A program made the translations under genes and the position numbers. The notes beneath the pieces are model-generated. The model searched no databases, was not told where the DNA came from, and saw only the letters and a program-made list of their open reading frames with translations. DNA of 64,000 nt from Paeniglutamicibacter sulfureus (GTDB lineage: Bacteria > Actinomycetota > Actinomycetes > Actinomycetales > Micrococcaceae), in assembly GCF_030512175.1 (NCBI RefSeq), contig NZ_JAULBL010000002.1, forward strand, positions 161,689 to 225,688. The letters run 5' to 3'. Of this stretch, positions 1 to 8,830 are shown piece after piece; position 1 is the first letter of the stretch; each line of letters begins with the position of its first letter.

Positions 1-181
1 TTCGGGGACATATCCACCCCTCGTTCCCTCAGGTGGCCCGCCGCCTGGCGTTCAGCATGACGGCGTAAACCAGCCGCCATCAGAGTCCGGCCGCCTGGGA
101 GAACCAGGCCGGGAAAGCCCGCGGCCCGTCCCCTGCCACAAACAGTTCAACCACAATTCACCCGGGCGACGGGTCGCGACA

Positions 182-222
182 TTGACAACCGTCGATATAA
201 GGAAGGATACTCGATGTATCGA
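182..222 (+). promoter_or_regulatory. Promoter and ArsR-type operator of the ars operon
   Basis: A consensus -35 TTGACA (182-187) is followed after 18 bases by GATACT (206-211). A perfect inverted repeat TCGAT-GT-ATCGA (211-222) overlaps the -10 end, and another GTCGAT lies in the spacer (191-196). Placement over the -10 fits repression by an ArsR protein, two of which are encoded nearby. The operator assignment is inferred. Confidence 0.6.
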
Positions 223-259
223 CACTCGTCGATGCCTAATCTTTTGGAGTGAATTCGAC

Positions 260-1348
260 GTGACGCTTGACGCCCCGCCCGCCACCGAACACCTGACCGC
301 CAAACTGTCCACCCTGGACAGATACCTGGCCGTGTGGATCCTGGCCGCCATGGCCTTCGGACTCGCCTTGGGCCGGCTCATTCCCGGCCTGGGCGCGGCC
401 CTGGACTCCCTCCAGGTCGCCGGCGTCTCCCTGCCCATCGCTCTGGGCCTGCTGGTGATGATGTACCCGGTGCTGGCCAAGGTCCGCTACAACGAGACCG
501 GGCGCGTGCTCAGCGACAAGAAACTCATGATCACCTCCCTGGTGATCAACTGGGTCCTGGCCCCGGCGTTCATGTTCGTGCTGGCCTGGATCTTCCTGGC
601 CGACCTCCCCGAATACCGCACCGGGCTGATCATCGTCGGACTGGCCCGCTGCATCGCCATGGTGTTCATCTGGAACGACCTGGCCTGTGGGGACCGCGAG
701 GCCGCCGCCGTGCTGGTCGCCATCAACTCCGTCTTCCAGGTCATCGCCTTCGGCGCCCTGGGCTGGTTCTACCTCCAGGCGCTCCCATCCTGGCTGGGCC
801 TGCCCACCACCAGCGCCGAATTCTCCATCTGGACCATCACCCTCTCGGTCCTCGTGTTCCTCGGCATCCCGCTGGTCGCCGGGTACCTCACCCGCACCTT
901 CGGCGAAAAGGCCAAGGGCCGGGACTGGTACGAAAACAAGTTCCTGCCCAAGATCGGCCCCTGGGCCCTCTACGGCCTGCTGTTCACCATCGTGCTGCTC
1001 TTCGCCCTCCAGGGTGACACCATCATCGCCAAGCCCCTGGACGTCGCACGCATCGCCCTGCCCCTGCTGGTCTACTTCGTCGTGGTCTTCGGAGCCTCGA
1101 TGCTCATCGGCCATGCCCTGCGCATGGGATACGCCCGCACCACCACCCTGGCGTTCACCGCCGCGGGCAACAACTTCGAACTCGCCATTGCCGTCGCCAT
1201 TGCGACCTTCGGGGTCACCAGCGGCCAGGCCCTAGCCGGGGTCGTCGGCCCGCTCATCGAGGTTCCGCTGCTCGTGGCCCTGGTCTACGTGGCCCTGTGG
1301 TCCCGCAAATTCTTCCCTTCCTTCAACCCCGCAAAGGCAAACGCATGA
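260..1348 (+). CDS. acr3: Arsenite efflux permease, ACR3 family
   Basis: Integral membrane exporter that moves arsenite out of the cell, the last step of arsenate detoxification. About ten hydrophobic segments fill the 362 residues, a typical ACR3 length. The family cysteine stretch is visible in 'LARCIAMVFIWNDLACGD'. I place the start at GTG 260, 9 bases after GGAGTG (245-250). An in-frame ATG at 182 would sit on the -35 element, so it is rejected. First gene of a five-gene operon; its TGA overlaps the ATG of the next arsenate reductase, which indicates translational coupling. Assignment to ACR3 rather than ArsB rests on the sequence pattern and the context. Confidence 0.92.
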   Translation: MTLDAPPATEHLTAKLSTLDRYLAVWILAAMAFGLALGRLIPGLGAALDSLQVAGVSLPIALGLLVMMYPVLAKVRYNETGRVLSDKKLMITSLVINWVLAPAFMFVLAWIFLADLPEYRTGLIIVGLARCIAMVFIWNDLACGDREAAAVLVAINSVFQVIAFGALGWFYLQALPSWLGLPTTSAEFSIWTITLSVLVFLGIPLVAGYLTRTFGEKAKGRDWYENKFLPKIGPWALYGLLFTIVLLFALQGDTIIAKPLDVARIALPLLVYFVVVFGASMLIGHALRMGYARTTTLAFTAAGNNFELAIAVAIATFGVTSGQALAGVVGPLIEVPLLVALVYVALWSRKFFPSFNPAKANA

Positions 1349-1761
1349 ACACCACCACCAAGCCTTCCGTCCTGTTCGTCTGCGTCCACAACGCCGGACG
1401 CTCCCAAATGGCCGCCGCCTTCCTCTCCAGCCTCTCGGAAGGCCGGATCGAGGTCCGCTCCGCCGGCTCGCAGCCGGCCGACACCGTGAACCCGGCAGCC
1501 GTGCAGGCCATGAACGAGGTCGGCATCGACATGGCGGGGGAAACCCCCAAGATCCTCACGACCGAGGCCGTGAAGGAATCCGACGTCGTCATCACCATGG
1601 GCTGCGGGGACACCTGCCCGATCTTCCCGGGAAAGCGCTACGAGGACTGGCAGCTCGATGACCCGGCAGGCCAGGGAGTGGACGCCGTCCGCCCGATCCG
1701 CGACGACATCCGCGCACGCATCGAGGCGCTCATCTCCGAACTGCTACCCGCCACCAAGTAA
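1345..1761 (+). CDS. arsC: Arsenate reductase, low-molecular-weight phosphatase fold
   Basis: Reduces arsenate to arsenite in the cytoplasm for export by the ACR3 protein upstream. The 138-residue protein has the phosphate-binding loop CVHNAGRS with nucleophile Cys13 and Arg19. A second motif, MGCGDTCP, carries Cys87 and Cys91. In actinobacteria this group normally uses mycothiol/mycoredoxin rather than a thioredoxin cysteine relay; that is family knowledge and is not shown here. The ATG at 1345 overlaps the acr3 stop codon (ATGA). A longer reading frame opening at 1297 lies inside acr3 and is unlikely to be used. Confidence 0.92.
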   Translation: MNTTTKPSVLFVCVHNAGRSQMAAAFLSSLSEGRIEVRSAGSQPADTVNPAAVQAMNEVGIDMAGETPKILTTEAVKESDVVITMGCGDTCPIFPGKRYEDWQLDDPAGQGVDAVRPIRDDIRARIEALISELLPATK

Positions 1762-1800
1762 CTGCCCCCAGGTCATACAGGCACTAGGAAGAGGACCACA

Positions 1801-2445
1801 ATGGAACAGCAGCAGACCGCCCCGGATTCCACGATGGACACCCACGTTCTCCACCGCTCGGCAGGACACCTGTCCGAACGCTATGCCGGGATTTTCGCCC
1901 CGGAGATGGTGGAGCGCTACGTCTTCGAGTCCTACGCCACACTGGGGCGCACCGCCAAGGTACGCACCTATCTCGCAACGATTTCCGTGCGCTTCGCCGA
2001 TGACAGGCTGCATGCGCTGGCCCAGTCGATGGGCAGCATCGCCAAGGAGCACCCGCAGGTCTTGTTCGTTTGCGTGCAGAATGCGGGGCGCTCCCAGATG
2101 GCGGCCGCGCTGCTTTCCACGGTCTCTGGCGGCAAGGTGGAGGTGAGGTCCGCGGGATCCCTTCCGGCCGGGGAGATCCATCCTCTGGCGATGGACGTCA
2201 TGAAGGAACGCGGCATCGACCTGGCCGATGCCTTTCCCAAGCCGCTGACCGACGACGTGGTGCGGGCGGCCGACTATGTCATCACCATGGGCTGTGGGGA
2301 CACCTGCCCGATCTACCCCGGCAAGCAGTACCTGGACTGGGACGTCGCAGACCCGGAAAACGTGTCGTTGGAGGATGCCCGGGCAATCCTCTCCGACATC
2401 GAAACCCGCGTCCACGCATTGTGGGAACGCATCAAGACCACGTAG
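1801..2445 (+). CDS. arsC: Arsenate reductase with N-terminal helical domain
   Basis: Second arsenate reductase, 214 residues. Residues about 15-80 form a helical domain (LSERYAGIFAPEMVERYVF and following) of the kind found in front of Corynebacterium-type mycothiol-dependent ArsC, where it mediates dimer contacts. From about residue 85 the phosphatase fold follows, with loop FVCVQNAGRSQMA and motif MGCGDTCP. It starts at ATG 1801 behind a GAGG element, 39 bases after the previous gene and in the same operon. Two stand-alone reductases plus a third fused one downstream is redundancy that may reflect different redox partners (inference). Confidence 0.9.
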   Translation: MEQQQTAPDSTMDTHVLHRSAGHLSERYAGIFAPEMVERYVFESYATLGRTAKVRTYLATISVRFADDRLHALAQSMGSIAKEHPQVLFVCVQNAGRSQMAAALLSTVSGGKVEVRSAGSLPAGEIHPLAMDVMKERGIDLADAFPKPLTDDVVRAADYVITMGCGDTCPIYPGKQYLDWDVADPENVSLEDARAILSDIETRVHALWERIKTT

Positions 2446-2470
2446 GGTCCCTGATCCCCGGCGGGGCTCC

Positions 2471-2485
2471 GATAAACTGGCTTTT
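2471..2485 (+). promoter_or_regulatory. Possible -10 element for a leaderless arsR transcript
   Basis: GATAAACT (2471-2478) lies 7 bases before the arsR ATG at 2486, and no Shine-Dalgarno sequence precedes that ATG. The spacing suits transcription starting at or next to the start codon. No good -35 hexamer is visible, so this is weak. Confidence 0.3.
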
Positions 2486-2821
2486 ATGCTTCCAGCCAAT
2501 CCAGCCCCGCACGCCCGGGGCGCGAACCCCACGGGATCGGCGCCGTTGGCCCGGAACTCGGCCGAGGCATTGGCCCGGATACTGAAGGCCATCGCCGATC
2601 CCACCAGGCTCCAGCTCCTGAGCATGATCCTGGGACACGAACCGGGAGGTGTGACCGTCGGTGACCTCGTGTCCCAACTCGCGTTCCAGCAGCCCACGAT
2701 CAGCCACCACCTCAAGATCCTCCATGACGCGGCCATTGTGACGCGCCGGCAGGAGGGCAGGACGGTGATCTACACCCTCGCGGAGGACTTCCGTGGCCCG
2801 GTCAGCGACATACTCAGGTAG
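2486..2821 (+). CDS. arsR: ArsR-family transcriptional repressor
   Basis: A 111-residue winged-helix repressor of the SmtB/ArsR family, expected to leave its operator when arsenite binds. Core motifs are visible: AIADPTRLQLLSMI (helix 1), then the recognition segment QQPTISHHLKILHDAAIVTRRQEGR and the wing TVIYTL. The classical ELCVCDL metal site is absent, so the arsenite-binding cysteines must differ or lie elsewhere; no Cys is visible in the protein. It is fourth in the ars operon and is followed after 5 bases by the ArsR-ArsC fusion. Likely targets are the promoter at 182-222 and its own promoter. Confidence 0.88.
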   Translation: MLPANPAPHARGANPTGSAPLARNSAEALARILKAIADPTRLQLLSMILGHEPGGVTVGDLVSQLAFQQPTISHHLKILHDAAIVTRRQEGRTVIYTLAEDFRGPVSDILR

Positions 2822-2826
2822 GTATC

Positions 2827-3840
2827 ATGGAGGAAAATGTGGTCTTGCGGCCGCTTCCCGACGACGAAGCCCGTGACTTGGCCCGGCAGGTCGGGGTCCT
2901 GGCGGATCCCGATTGCGTGCGCCTGTTGGCGCTGCTGGCCTCCACTCCCGATTACGGATTGACGGTCCACCGACTGGCCGAATTGCTTGAGGAACCCGTT
3001 GACCGGATGGACGGCATGGTTGAACGGCTTTTGGCGGTCGACCTGGCCACCGTGTCCACAGACGCATCCGGCGACTTCACGCTCGCGCCGAGCGCGGCCG
3101 CCTGGATGAGGTTCGCCGGCATTCTGGGCCGGTTCGGAACCGCGGTGCACCGCACGGTGGACCTGCGGGGCCCGGGCACCGCCGCTGGCCGTCCGGTCCC
3201 CTCCGCGTTCGTCGCGGTGCCCGGGGCCGAAGATGTCCCTCCCGTGGTGGCCCGCATCGCGCAGCAGCTCTCCGAGCGGTTTGCACGCACCTTCTCGCCG
3301 GAGACAGTGTCCAGCTACGTTCTCGAAACCTATTGGCAACTGCGTGAGCGGGCGAAAGTGGAGCGATTGCTTCCCTCCCTGACCAGCCGCTTCGCGACCG
3401 ACAGGCTCCACGCCCTCGCCTCGGCGCGTGGCATTGTCGCCCGTCCGGTGCCGGAGGTCCTTTTTGTGTGCGTGCGCAACAGTGGCCGGTCGCAAATGGC
3501 CGCCAGCATCCTGCGGCACCTGGCAGGAGAGCGCATTCGGGTCCGTTCGGCGGGCTCCGGACCAGGCAACGTCATTGACGATGTCGTCATCGAGGTGCTC
3601 GACGAGATCGGCTGCTCGGTGGCCGGGGAATTCCCCAAGCCGCTCACGGACGAGGTCGTCCAGGCCTCCGACATCGTCATCACCATGGGCTGTGGGGACG
3701 CCTGCCCCGTGTATGCGGGCCGGCGTTACCTGGACTGGGATGTCCCTGACCCTCATGCCAGGGACATCGAGACGGTCCGGCGGGTACGCGACGACGTATA
3801 TAGCCGTGTCCAGGCACTCGTCAACGAACTACTGTCCTAG
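2827..3840 (+). CDS. ArsR-like/arsenate reductase fusion protein
   Basis: A 337-residue three-part protein. Residues about 1-100 resemble an ArsR winged helix (LADPDCVRLLALLASTPDYGLTVHRLAELL). Residues about 135-200 form the same helical domain as in the second ArsC (LSERFARTFSPETVSSYVL). Residues about 205-337 form a complete reductase domain with loop FVCVRNSGRSQMA and motif MGCGDACP, so its catalytic Cys and Arg are present. It starts at ATG 2827 after AGGTAGG and ends the operon 16 bases before the convergent regulator. The fusion could be a reductase held near DNA or a regulator that senses arsenate turnover; both are inferences. The HTH half is diverged and may only dimerize. Confidence 0.85.
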   Translation: MEENVVLRPLPDDEARDLARQVGVLADPDCVRLLALLASTPDYGLTVHRLAELLEEPVDRMDGMVERLLAVDLATVSTDASGDFTLAPSAAAWMRFAGILGRFGTAVHRTVDLRGPGTAAGRPVPSAFVAVPGAEDVPPVVARIAQQLSERFARTFSPETVSSYVLETYWQLRERAKVERLLPSLTSRFATDRLHALASARGIVARPVPEVLFVCVRNSGRSQMAASILRHLAGERIRVRSAGSGPGNVIDDVVIEVLDEIGCSVAGEFPKPLTDEVVQASDIVITMGCGDACPVYAGRRYLDWDVPDPHARDIETVRRVRDDVYSRVQALVNELLS

Positions 3841-3856
3841 GTTCCGGCCGCTGGGC

Positions 3857-4594
3857 CTAACCGATCAACCGGTACCCTCGGCCCCTGACAGTCTGAAGCA
3901 TCAGTTCCCCGCCGGGCACCGCGGCCGAAAGTTTCTGGCGGATCCTGAGCACGGCCATGCGGGCATTGCGACTGGGTTGCGCGCTGCCGTTTTCCCACAG
4001 TTTTTCCAGCTCACCCAGGGAAACCGTGTCCGGTGCAGCCGTGAGCAAGACGCGCACCACCGAGATCTCGCGCAGGTTCAGGTCGATCCGCCCGCCGGGG
4101 AATGACAGGACCATGGCCCGGGGGTCCAGCTCCAACCCACCCCGGCGGATCGCGGCCTGGTTGCGGGACGGGCGATAGCCCGCAGTGGCAAGCATCCTGG
4201 CCAACGCATCGGTGCCCACGGGCAACGTGAGCAGGCCCCCGGCACCCTCGGTGAGGGATTCATAGCCGACCCGATGCCCGGAATCGGATCCCTCGAGGGC
4301 AACGAGGATGGGCAGGTCACAGTACCGATGAATGGCCGCGACCATTTCCGGGGCGGGGATCGCCTTTAGACGGCTGTCGATGAGCACGGCCTGGACGTCG
4401 CCGCCACCGATCCGCAATAGCGCCTCGGCCTCCGAACAGACCTCGGTGAGCCGTATTCCGGCTGCCTCGAAGCGTGCCTTGTCCTCCCCCAGGAGGGTGC
4501 TGCCCGAACAAATCGCCACGACATGGCACGGCCCGTGGGCCAGGGAGGAATGCGCCGCGGTCCGTGCCCGGACAGGTTCGGGTGGTGGGATCAT
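3857..4594 (-). CDS. OmpR-like DNA-binding regulator with atypical receiver domain
   Basis: A 245-residue protein. The C-terminal half (about 150-245) is an OmpR/PhoB winged helix ending ...[29 protein letters not shown]. The N-terminal half resembles a receiver domain with a possible phospho-acceptor Asp73 (AVLIDSRL). It lacks the usual acidic pair near the start and the conserved lysine (LLTLPV in place of a Lys-Pro motif), so ordinary phosphorylation is doubtful. Its ATG overlaps the pstB stop by 4 bases, so it is translated with the phosphate operon. A PhoB-like role in controlling pst is inferred; no sensor kinase gene is present in the window. Confidence 0.75.
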   Translation of the reverse strand: MIPPPEPVRARTAAHSSLAHGPCHVVAICSGSTLLGEDKARFEAAGIRLTEVCSEAEALLRIGGGDVQAVLIDSRLKAIPAPEMVAAIHRYCDLPILVALEGSDSGHRVGYESLTEGAGGLLTLPVGTDALARMLATAGYRPSRNQAAIRRGGLELDPRAMVLSFPGGRIDLNLREISVVRVLLTAAPDTVSLGELEKLWENGSAQPSRNARMAVLRIRQKLSAAVPGGELMLQTVRGRGYRLIG

Positions 4595-5472
4595 CCGAAA
4601 CGGCCGGAGACGTAATCCTCGGTGCGCTGGTCCCGGGGCCGTTCGAAGATCTCACCGGTCGGTGCGTATTCGACCAGCACGCCGGTACGGTCCCCGGAAC
4701 CCTCGGCTGCCAGCGCCGTGAAGAACGCCGTCCGGTCCGCCACCCGTGCAGCCTGCTGCATGTTGTGCGTGACGATCACGATCGTGTAGTCGTTGCGCAG
4801 TTCCTGCATCAGGTCCTCGATGCGGGTCGTGGCGATCGGGTCCAGGGCCGAGCAGGGCTCGTCCATGAGAATCACGTCGGGCTTGACCGCGATGGTCCGG
4901 GCGATGCACAGTCGCTGCTGCTGCCCTCCGGAGAGGCCAAAGGCGGACTGCTTGAGCTTGTCCTTGACCTCGGTCCAAAGTGCCGCGCCGGTGAGCGCCT
5001 CCTCCACCAGATCGTCCATGTTGGAGACCTTCATGCCGGTCACCCGCGGGCCGTAGGCGATGTTGTCGTAAATCGATTTCGGAAACGGGTTCGGCTTCTG
5101 GAACACCATGCCGATGCGGCGGCGCACCTCAATGGCATCAACGTCCTTGGCATACATGTCAACGCCGCGGAACTCAATGCTTCCCTCGACGCGGGCACCG
5201 TCCACGAGGTCGTTCATCCGGTTCAGGGAACGCAGCAAGGTCGACTTGCCACACCCCGAGGGACCGATGAGGGCGGTGATCTCGTTCAGGCCGAAATCGA
5301 GGTCCACGCCGGTGACCGCGCGGAAATCCCCGTAGTAGACGTTCACGTCGCGGCAGGTGATGACCGCGTTATCCACCGCATGCGACAGCGCGGGAGGGCG
5401 GTGTGCCGAACCGGTGGGGGCCTGAGCCATCTGGACTGGTGCGGCCGGGGCCGCCTGGGCGGGATGGGTCAT
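4591..5472 (-). CDS. pstB: Phosphate ABC transporter ATP-binding protein
   Basis: ATPase that powers the PstCA channel for high-affinity phosphate uptake. Walker [10 protein letters not shown], signature LSGGQQQR, Walker B VILMDEP and switch histidine THN are all intact. About 30 extra alanine/proline-rich residues precede the ABC domain. ATG 5472 is preferred, with GGTGG about 7 bases upstream and only 5 bases after the pstA stop. A GTG at 5484 overlaps pstA and is the alternative. The last codons overlap the downstream regulator gene (ATGA). Confidence 0.95.
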   Translation of the reverse strand: MTHPAQAAPAAPVQMAQAPTGSAHRPPALSHAVDNAVITCRDVNVYYGDFRAVTGVDLDFGLNEITALIGPSGCGKSTLLRSLNRMNDLVDGARVEGSIEFRGVDMYAKDVDAIEVRRRIGMVFQKPNPFPKSIYDNIAYGPRVTGMKVSNMDDLVEEALTGAALWTEVKDKLKQSAFGLSGGQQQRLCIARTIAVKPDVILMDEPCSALDPIATTRIEDLMQELRNDYTIVIVTHNMQQAARVADRTAFFTALAAEGSGDRTGVLVEYAPTGEIFERPRDQRTEDYVSGRFG

Positions 5473-5477
5473 GGTGT

Positions 5478-6392
5478 TTACCACCGTTTCTGGTATCGGT
5501 TGCGGATGTAGATGGCCACGCCGTTCATCAGGACCAGCAGTAGCAGCAGGATGATGCTGGCCGCGGAGGCGAGTTCGTGGAACTCGGATTGGGGGCGGCT
5601 GGACCAGTTGAAGATCTGGATGGGCATGGTGGTGAATTGGCTCATCAGCCCGTTGGGGTCGAAGCTGACGAATACCAGCCCGCCCAGGACCAGCAGCGGT
5701 GCCGCTTCACCCAATGCGCGGGACAGGGCGAGGATGGAGCCGGTGGCGATGCCCGGCATGGAGGAGGGCAGCACCTGCCTCCAGACCGTCTGCCACTTGG
5801 TGGCGCCCAAGGCCATGGACCCTTGCCGGATTTCCATGGGCACCGAGCGGATGGCCTCGCGGGTGGCGATGATGATGACCGGCATAATGAGCAGTCCCAG
5901 GGCCAGCGCGCCGCCGATGACGATGTTCTTGTTCTCGAAGCCCATGGCCGAGAGGAAGGACAGGGCGAGCAGGCCGTAGATGATCGAGGGGACTGCGGCG
6001 AGGTTCTGGATGTTCAGTTCCACGGCCCGGTTGAAGAAGTTGTGCTTGTTGGCGAACTCCTCCAGGTGGATCGCGGCGGCGACGCCCAACGGGATGGTGA
6101 AGACCGCGGTGGCCGCCACCACCCAGATGGATCCCAGGATGGCCGGCCGTGCACCCGCGTCATCGGGTGAGGACGAGGGGTAGTTGGTCAGGAGGCTCGA
6201 GGTGGCCATGGGCAGCCCGTCGATGAACGTCGTGACGATGAGGACCACGAGGAAGGCGAAGGAAATCGCCAACGCCAGCCAGATCAGGCACAGGAAGACC
6301 AATGCCGTGGGGGTCTTTTCGCCGCTGAGGCGCTTGGTCCGGTAGCCCAGTGGCTTGACCGGGTCCATAACGGATCGTTGGATGGTACGCAC
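5478..6392 (-). CDS. pstA: Phosphate ABC transporter permease PstA
   Basis: Second membrane subunit of the phosphate channel, 304 residues with about six transmembrane segments. The binding-protein-dependent permease loop (EAA type) is visible around [22 protein letters not shown]-like sequence near residue 200. It starts at GTG 6392, which shares one base with the pstC stop (TAGTG), so the two permeases are tightly coupled. It pairs with PstC and is energised by PstB. Confidence 0.95.
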   Translation of the reverse strand: MRTIQRSVMDPVKPLGYRTKRLSGEKTPTALVFLCLIWLALAISFAFLVVLIVTTFIDGLPMATSSLLTNYPSSSPDDAGARPAILGSIWVVAATAVFTIPLGVAAAIHLEEFANKHNFFNRAVELNIQNLAAVPSIIYGLLALSFLSAMGFENKNIVIGGALALGLLIMPVIIIATREAIRSVPMEIRQGSMALGATKWQTVWRQVLPSSMPGIATGSILALSRALGEAAPLLVLGGLVFVSFDPNGLMSQFTTMPIQIFNWSSRPQSEFHELASAASIILLLLLVLMNGVAIYIRNRYQKRW

Positions 6393-7345
6393 TAGTAGGC
6401 CTGCCTGAACTTGCGGACGATGGCGATGCTGATGAAGTTCACCAACAGCGTGATGAGGAAGAGCAGGAGCCCGACGGCGAAGAGCGTCTCGTACTCCAGG
6501 GAACCCACCCGGGAATCCCCGAGGGCGGCGTTGGCAATGAAGCCGGTCATCGTCTGACCCTGCTCCAGGGCCCCTCCGACGATGCGCGCCTGGCTGCCGG
6601 CGGCCATCGCGACGATCATGGTCTCACCCACGGCCCGGGAAACCCCGAGCACGATGGCGGCGATGATGCCCGAGAGCGCTGCGGGGAACACGACGCGGAT
6701 TGTGGTCTGCATCCGGTTCGCGCCCAGTGCGGCGGACCCCTGGCGCATGGCCTGGGGCACGGCGGACATGGCGTCCTCGGACACGGACGCGATGGTCGGA
6801 ACGATCATGATGCCCATGACGATGCCGGCGGCCAGGACGCTGAACGCCCCGGTGTCCAGTCCCAGCCACTCGCGCAGGACCGTGGCCTGTACAAAGGACA
6901 ACGCGAACAAGCCGTACACGACGGTTGGGATGCCCGCGAGGACTTCCAGGATGGGCTTGAGCACCTTGCGCAGGCCAGGCTTGGCGTATTCGGACAGGAG
7001 CATGGCCGCGCCCAGGCCGAACGGGACGGCGATGAGCAGGGAGATGCCCGTCGTCCACAGCGTGGCCGAAACCAGCGGGAGCACCCCGAAGGATGCCGAG
7101 GCGAAGCGGGGGGCCCAGCGGTCCCCGAAGAGGAACTCCGTCACGGGGATCTCGCGGAAGAAGCCGATCGCGGGAACGACGAGGGCGAACAGGATCCCGA
7201 TCGTGGTGGCGACGGTGACCCCGGCGGCCAGGGCCAGGAGGATGCGGATGACCCGCTCCCCGTGGCGGGGCTTCCCCTTGAAGGAAAACGGGGCCGGGCG
7301 GCCCGGCGCAATGGCCGGACCGCCCGTCTCGCGTACAACAGTCAT
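6392..7345 (-). CDS. pstC: Phosphate ABC transporter permease PstC
   Basis: First membrane subunit of the Pst channel, 317 residues, with an N-terminal cytoplasmic stretch and about six membrane helices. The coupling loop is visible as ALGANRMQTTIRVVFPAALS. It starts 25 bases after pstS. Together with PstA it forms the channel that receives phosphate from PstS. Pst systems discriminate strongly against arsenate, which gives the placement beside the ars genes a clear logic (established for the family; its application here is inferred). Confidence 0.95.
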   Translation of the reverse strand: MTVVRETGGPAIAPGRPAPFSFKGKPRHGERVIRILLALAAGVTVATTIGILFALVVPAIGFFREIPVTEFLFGDRWAPRFASASFGVLPLVSATLWTTGISLLIAVPFGLGAAMLLSEYAKPGLRKVLKPILEVLAGIPTVVYGLFALSFVQATVLREWLGLDTGAFSVLAAGIVMGIMIVPTIASVSEDAMSAVPQAMRQGSAALGANRMQTTIRVVFPAALSGIIAAIVLGVSRAVGETMIVAMAAGSQARIVGGALEQGQTMTGFIANAALGDSRVGSLEYETLFAVGLLLFLITLLVNFISIAIVRKFRQAY

Positions 7346-7370
7346 AACAATGCCTTTATCTGTCCGCTGA

Positions 7371-8348
7371 CTAGCTGCCGATGGCAGCGAGCTGGTCCTT
7401 CGCGGTCTTCTGCTGTGCTTCGGTCAGTCCGATGAAGAGGGCTTCCTCGGCGATCGGGGTCGCGTTCGCGACGTAGTAGTCCACGAATTCCTTCACCGCG
7501 GGCTTGTCTGCGTAGGAGGCGTTGGCGGCGTAGACGAACAGCGGGCGGCCGAGGGGCTCGTACTCGCCGCTCTGGACGGTCTCGGCGGACGGCGTGACGC
7601 AGCCCTTGCCGCCGTCAACCTGGACGATCTTGACCGAGTCCGGGTTCTCCTCGGCGTAGGAGAGGCCGAAGAAGCCCATGGATCCCTTGGAGCCCTGGAC
7701 GCCCTGGATGGTCACGTTGTCGTCCTCGGAGGGGCTGTAGTCGGTGCGGATCGCGCCTTCTTCGCCGTTGATCGCCTCGGTGAAGTAGTCGAAGGTCCCC
7801 GAGTCGGTGCCGGCGCCGTAGAGGTCAAGCGGCTCGTCCGGGAACGATGCGTCGACGTCCTTCCAGCTCATCACGGTGCCTTCGGCCTTCGGGCCCCAGA
7901 TCTTGGCCAGCTGTTCGACGGTCAGGCACTGCGCCCAGGTGTTTTCCGGGTTGACCACGACGGAGAGGCCGTCGTTGGCCATGACGATCTCAGAGTATTC
8001 GACGCCGTTGGTCTTGCAGTCGGCAATTTCCTCGTCCTTGATGGGACGTGAGGCGTTGGAGATGTCGGTTTCGCCGGCGCAGAACTTCTTGAATCCGCCG
8101 CCGGTCCCGGAGGTGCCGACGGAAACGTTGATGTCGGCGTTGGCGCTGCGGAAGAGTGTTGCGGCGGCTTCGGAGAGAGGTGCCACGGTCGAGGATCCGT
8201 CGACTGCGACCGAACCCGAGACGGCTGCCGCTCCCGAGGTTTCGGCGGTGGTGGCCTGCTGGCCGCCGCCGCAGGCGGTCAGGGTGAGGGTGAGTGCCAG
8301 GGCCGCAAGGGCTCCTGCACGCAAACGTGGCGAGTTGAACGTCTTCAC
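7371..8348 (-). CDS. pstS: Phosphate-binding lipoprotein PstS
   Basis: Extracellular phosphate receptor anchored by a lipid. Starting at GTG 8348, the N-terminus reads as a lipoprotein signal peptide with lipobox LTAC, then a low-complexity linker and the substrate domain. The phosphate-binding motif GTDSGTFDYF is present. GTG 8348 is chosen because GGAAGGAAA lies 6 bases upstream and a charged n-region (KTFNSPRLR) follows. Longer frames opening at 8363 or 8411 would spoil the signal peptide. First gene of the pstSCAB-regulator operon, 325 residues. Confidence 0.95.
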   Translation of the reverse strand: MKTFNSPRLRAGALAALALTLTLTACGGGQQATTAETSGAAAVSGSVAVDGSSTVAPLSEAAATLFRSANADINVSVGTSGTGGGFKKFCAGETDISNASRPIKDEEIADCKTNGVEYSEIVMANDGLSVVVNPENTWAQCLTVEQLAKIWGPKAEGTVMSWKDVDASFPDEPLDLYGAGTDSGTFDYFTEAINGEEGAIRTDYSPSEDDNVTIQGVQGSKGSMGFFGLSYAEENPDSVKIVQVDGGKGCVTPSAETVQSGEYEPLGRPLFVYAANASYADKPAVKEFVDYYVANATPIAEEALFIGLTEAQQKTAKDQLAAIGS

Positions 8349-8830
8349 TAAATTTCCTTCCATAAGGATCGCGCCCCGAGGCGCGCCGCTCGGGGTTCCC
8401 GATCTATACACATAGAAGTCTGTCTATATGAACAGCTGGTTAACTGGAGAGGAACGGAGGCGGAAACATCGACGGTCATCAATTTGTTGACGCGGCAGAA
8501 GGGCGTATCCCCAACCACGGCAAGGATTCGCATGTGATCGGTATACGCGCAGGCGCAACCACCCCCGGAAGGTGTGGCGTCAAAGGTGTGGGCAATGCGG
8601 CATGATTCCCGCTGTAGACATACGCTGCAACCTTCCGTCACCTCCGCAGACTTTCCCGTTATCTAAAAACTCATAACAGGCAGGTCAGGGACGGGAGCCT
8701 TCTGCGAGCGGCACCCTCGGCGGCCATGGCCACCGCCCTTCGGCTGGGTCACGCAGCAAGCTATTCGAGCACTGCGAGGTCGATAGCGCGTGGCTGTGGC
8801 GAGCGGCAGATCAATGTCTGCCCCGGCGGG
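8349..8830 (-). other. Intergenic region upstream of pstS
   Basis: No convincing gene. AT-rich sequence at about 8400-8440 contains TATA-like hexamers on the minus strand (TATAGA) and a CTGTTCAT motif that could belong to a phosphate-regulated promoter. I cannot identify a clear repeated PHO box. Frames crossing this stretch lack a ribosome binding site and show no family resemblance. Confidence 0.4.

Noticed and set aside
236-1114. Minus-strand frame opposite acr3
   Set aside because: Low-complexity mirror frame of a membrane protein gene; no family resemblance.
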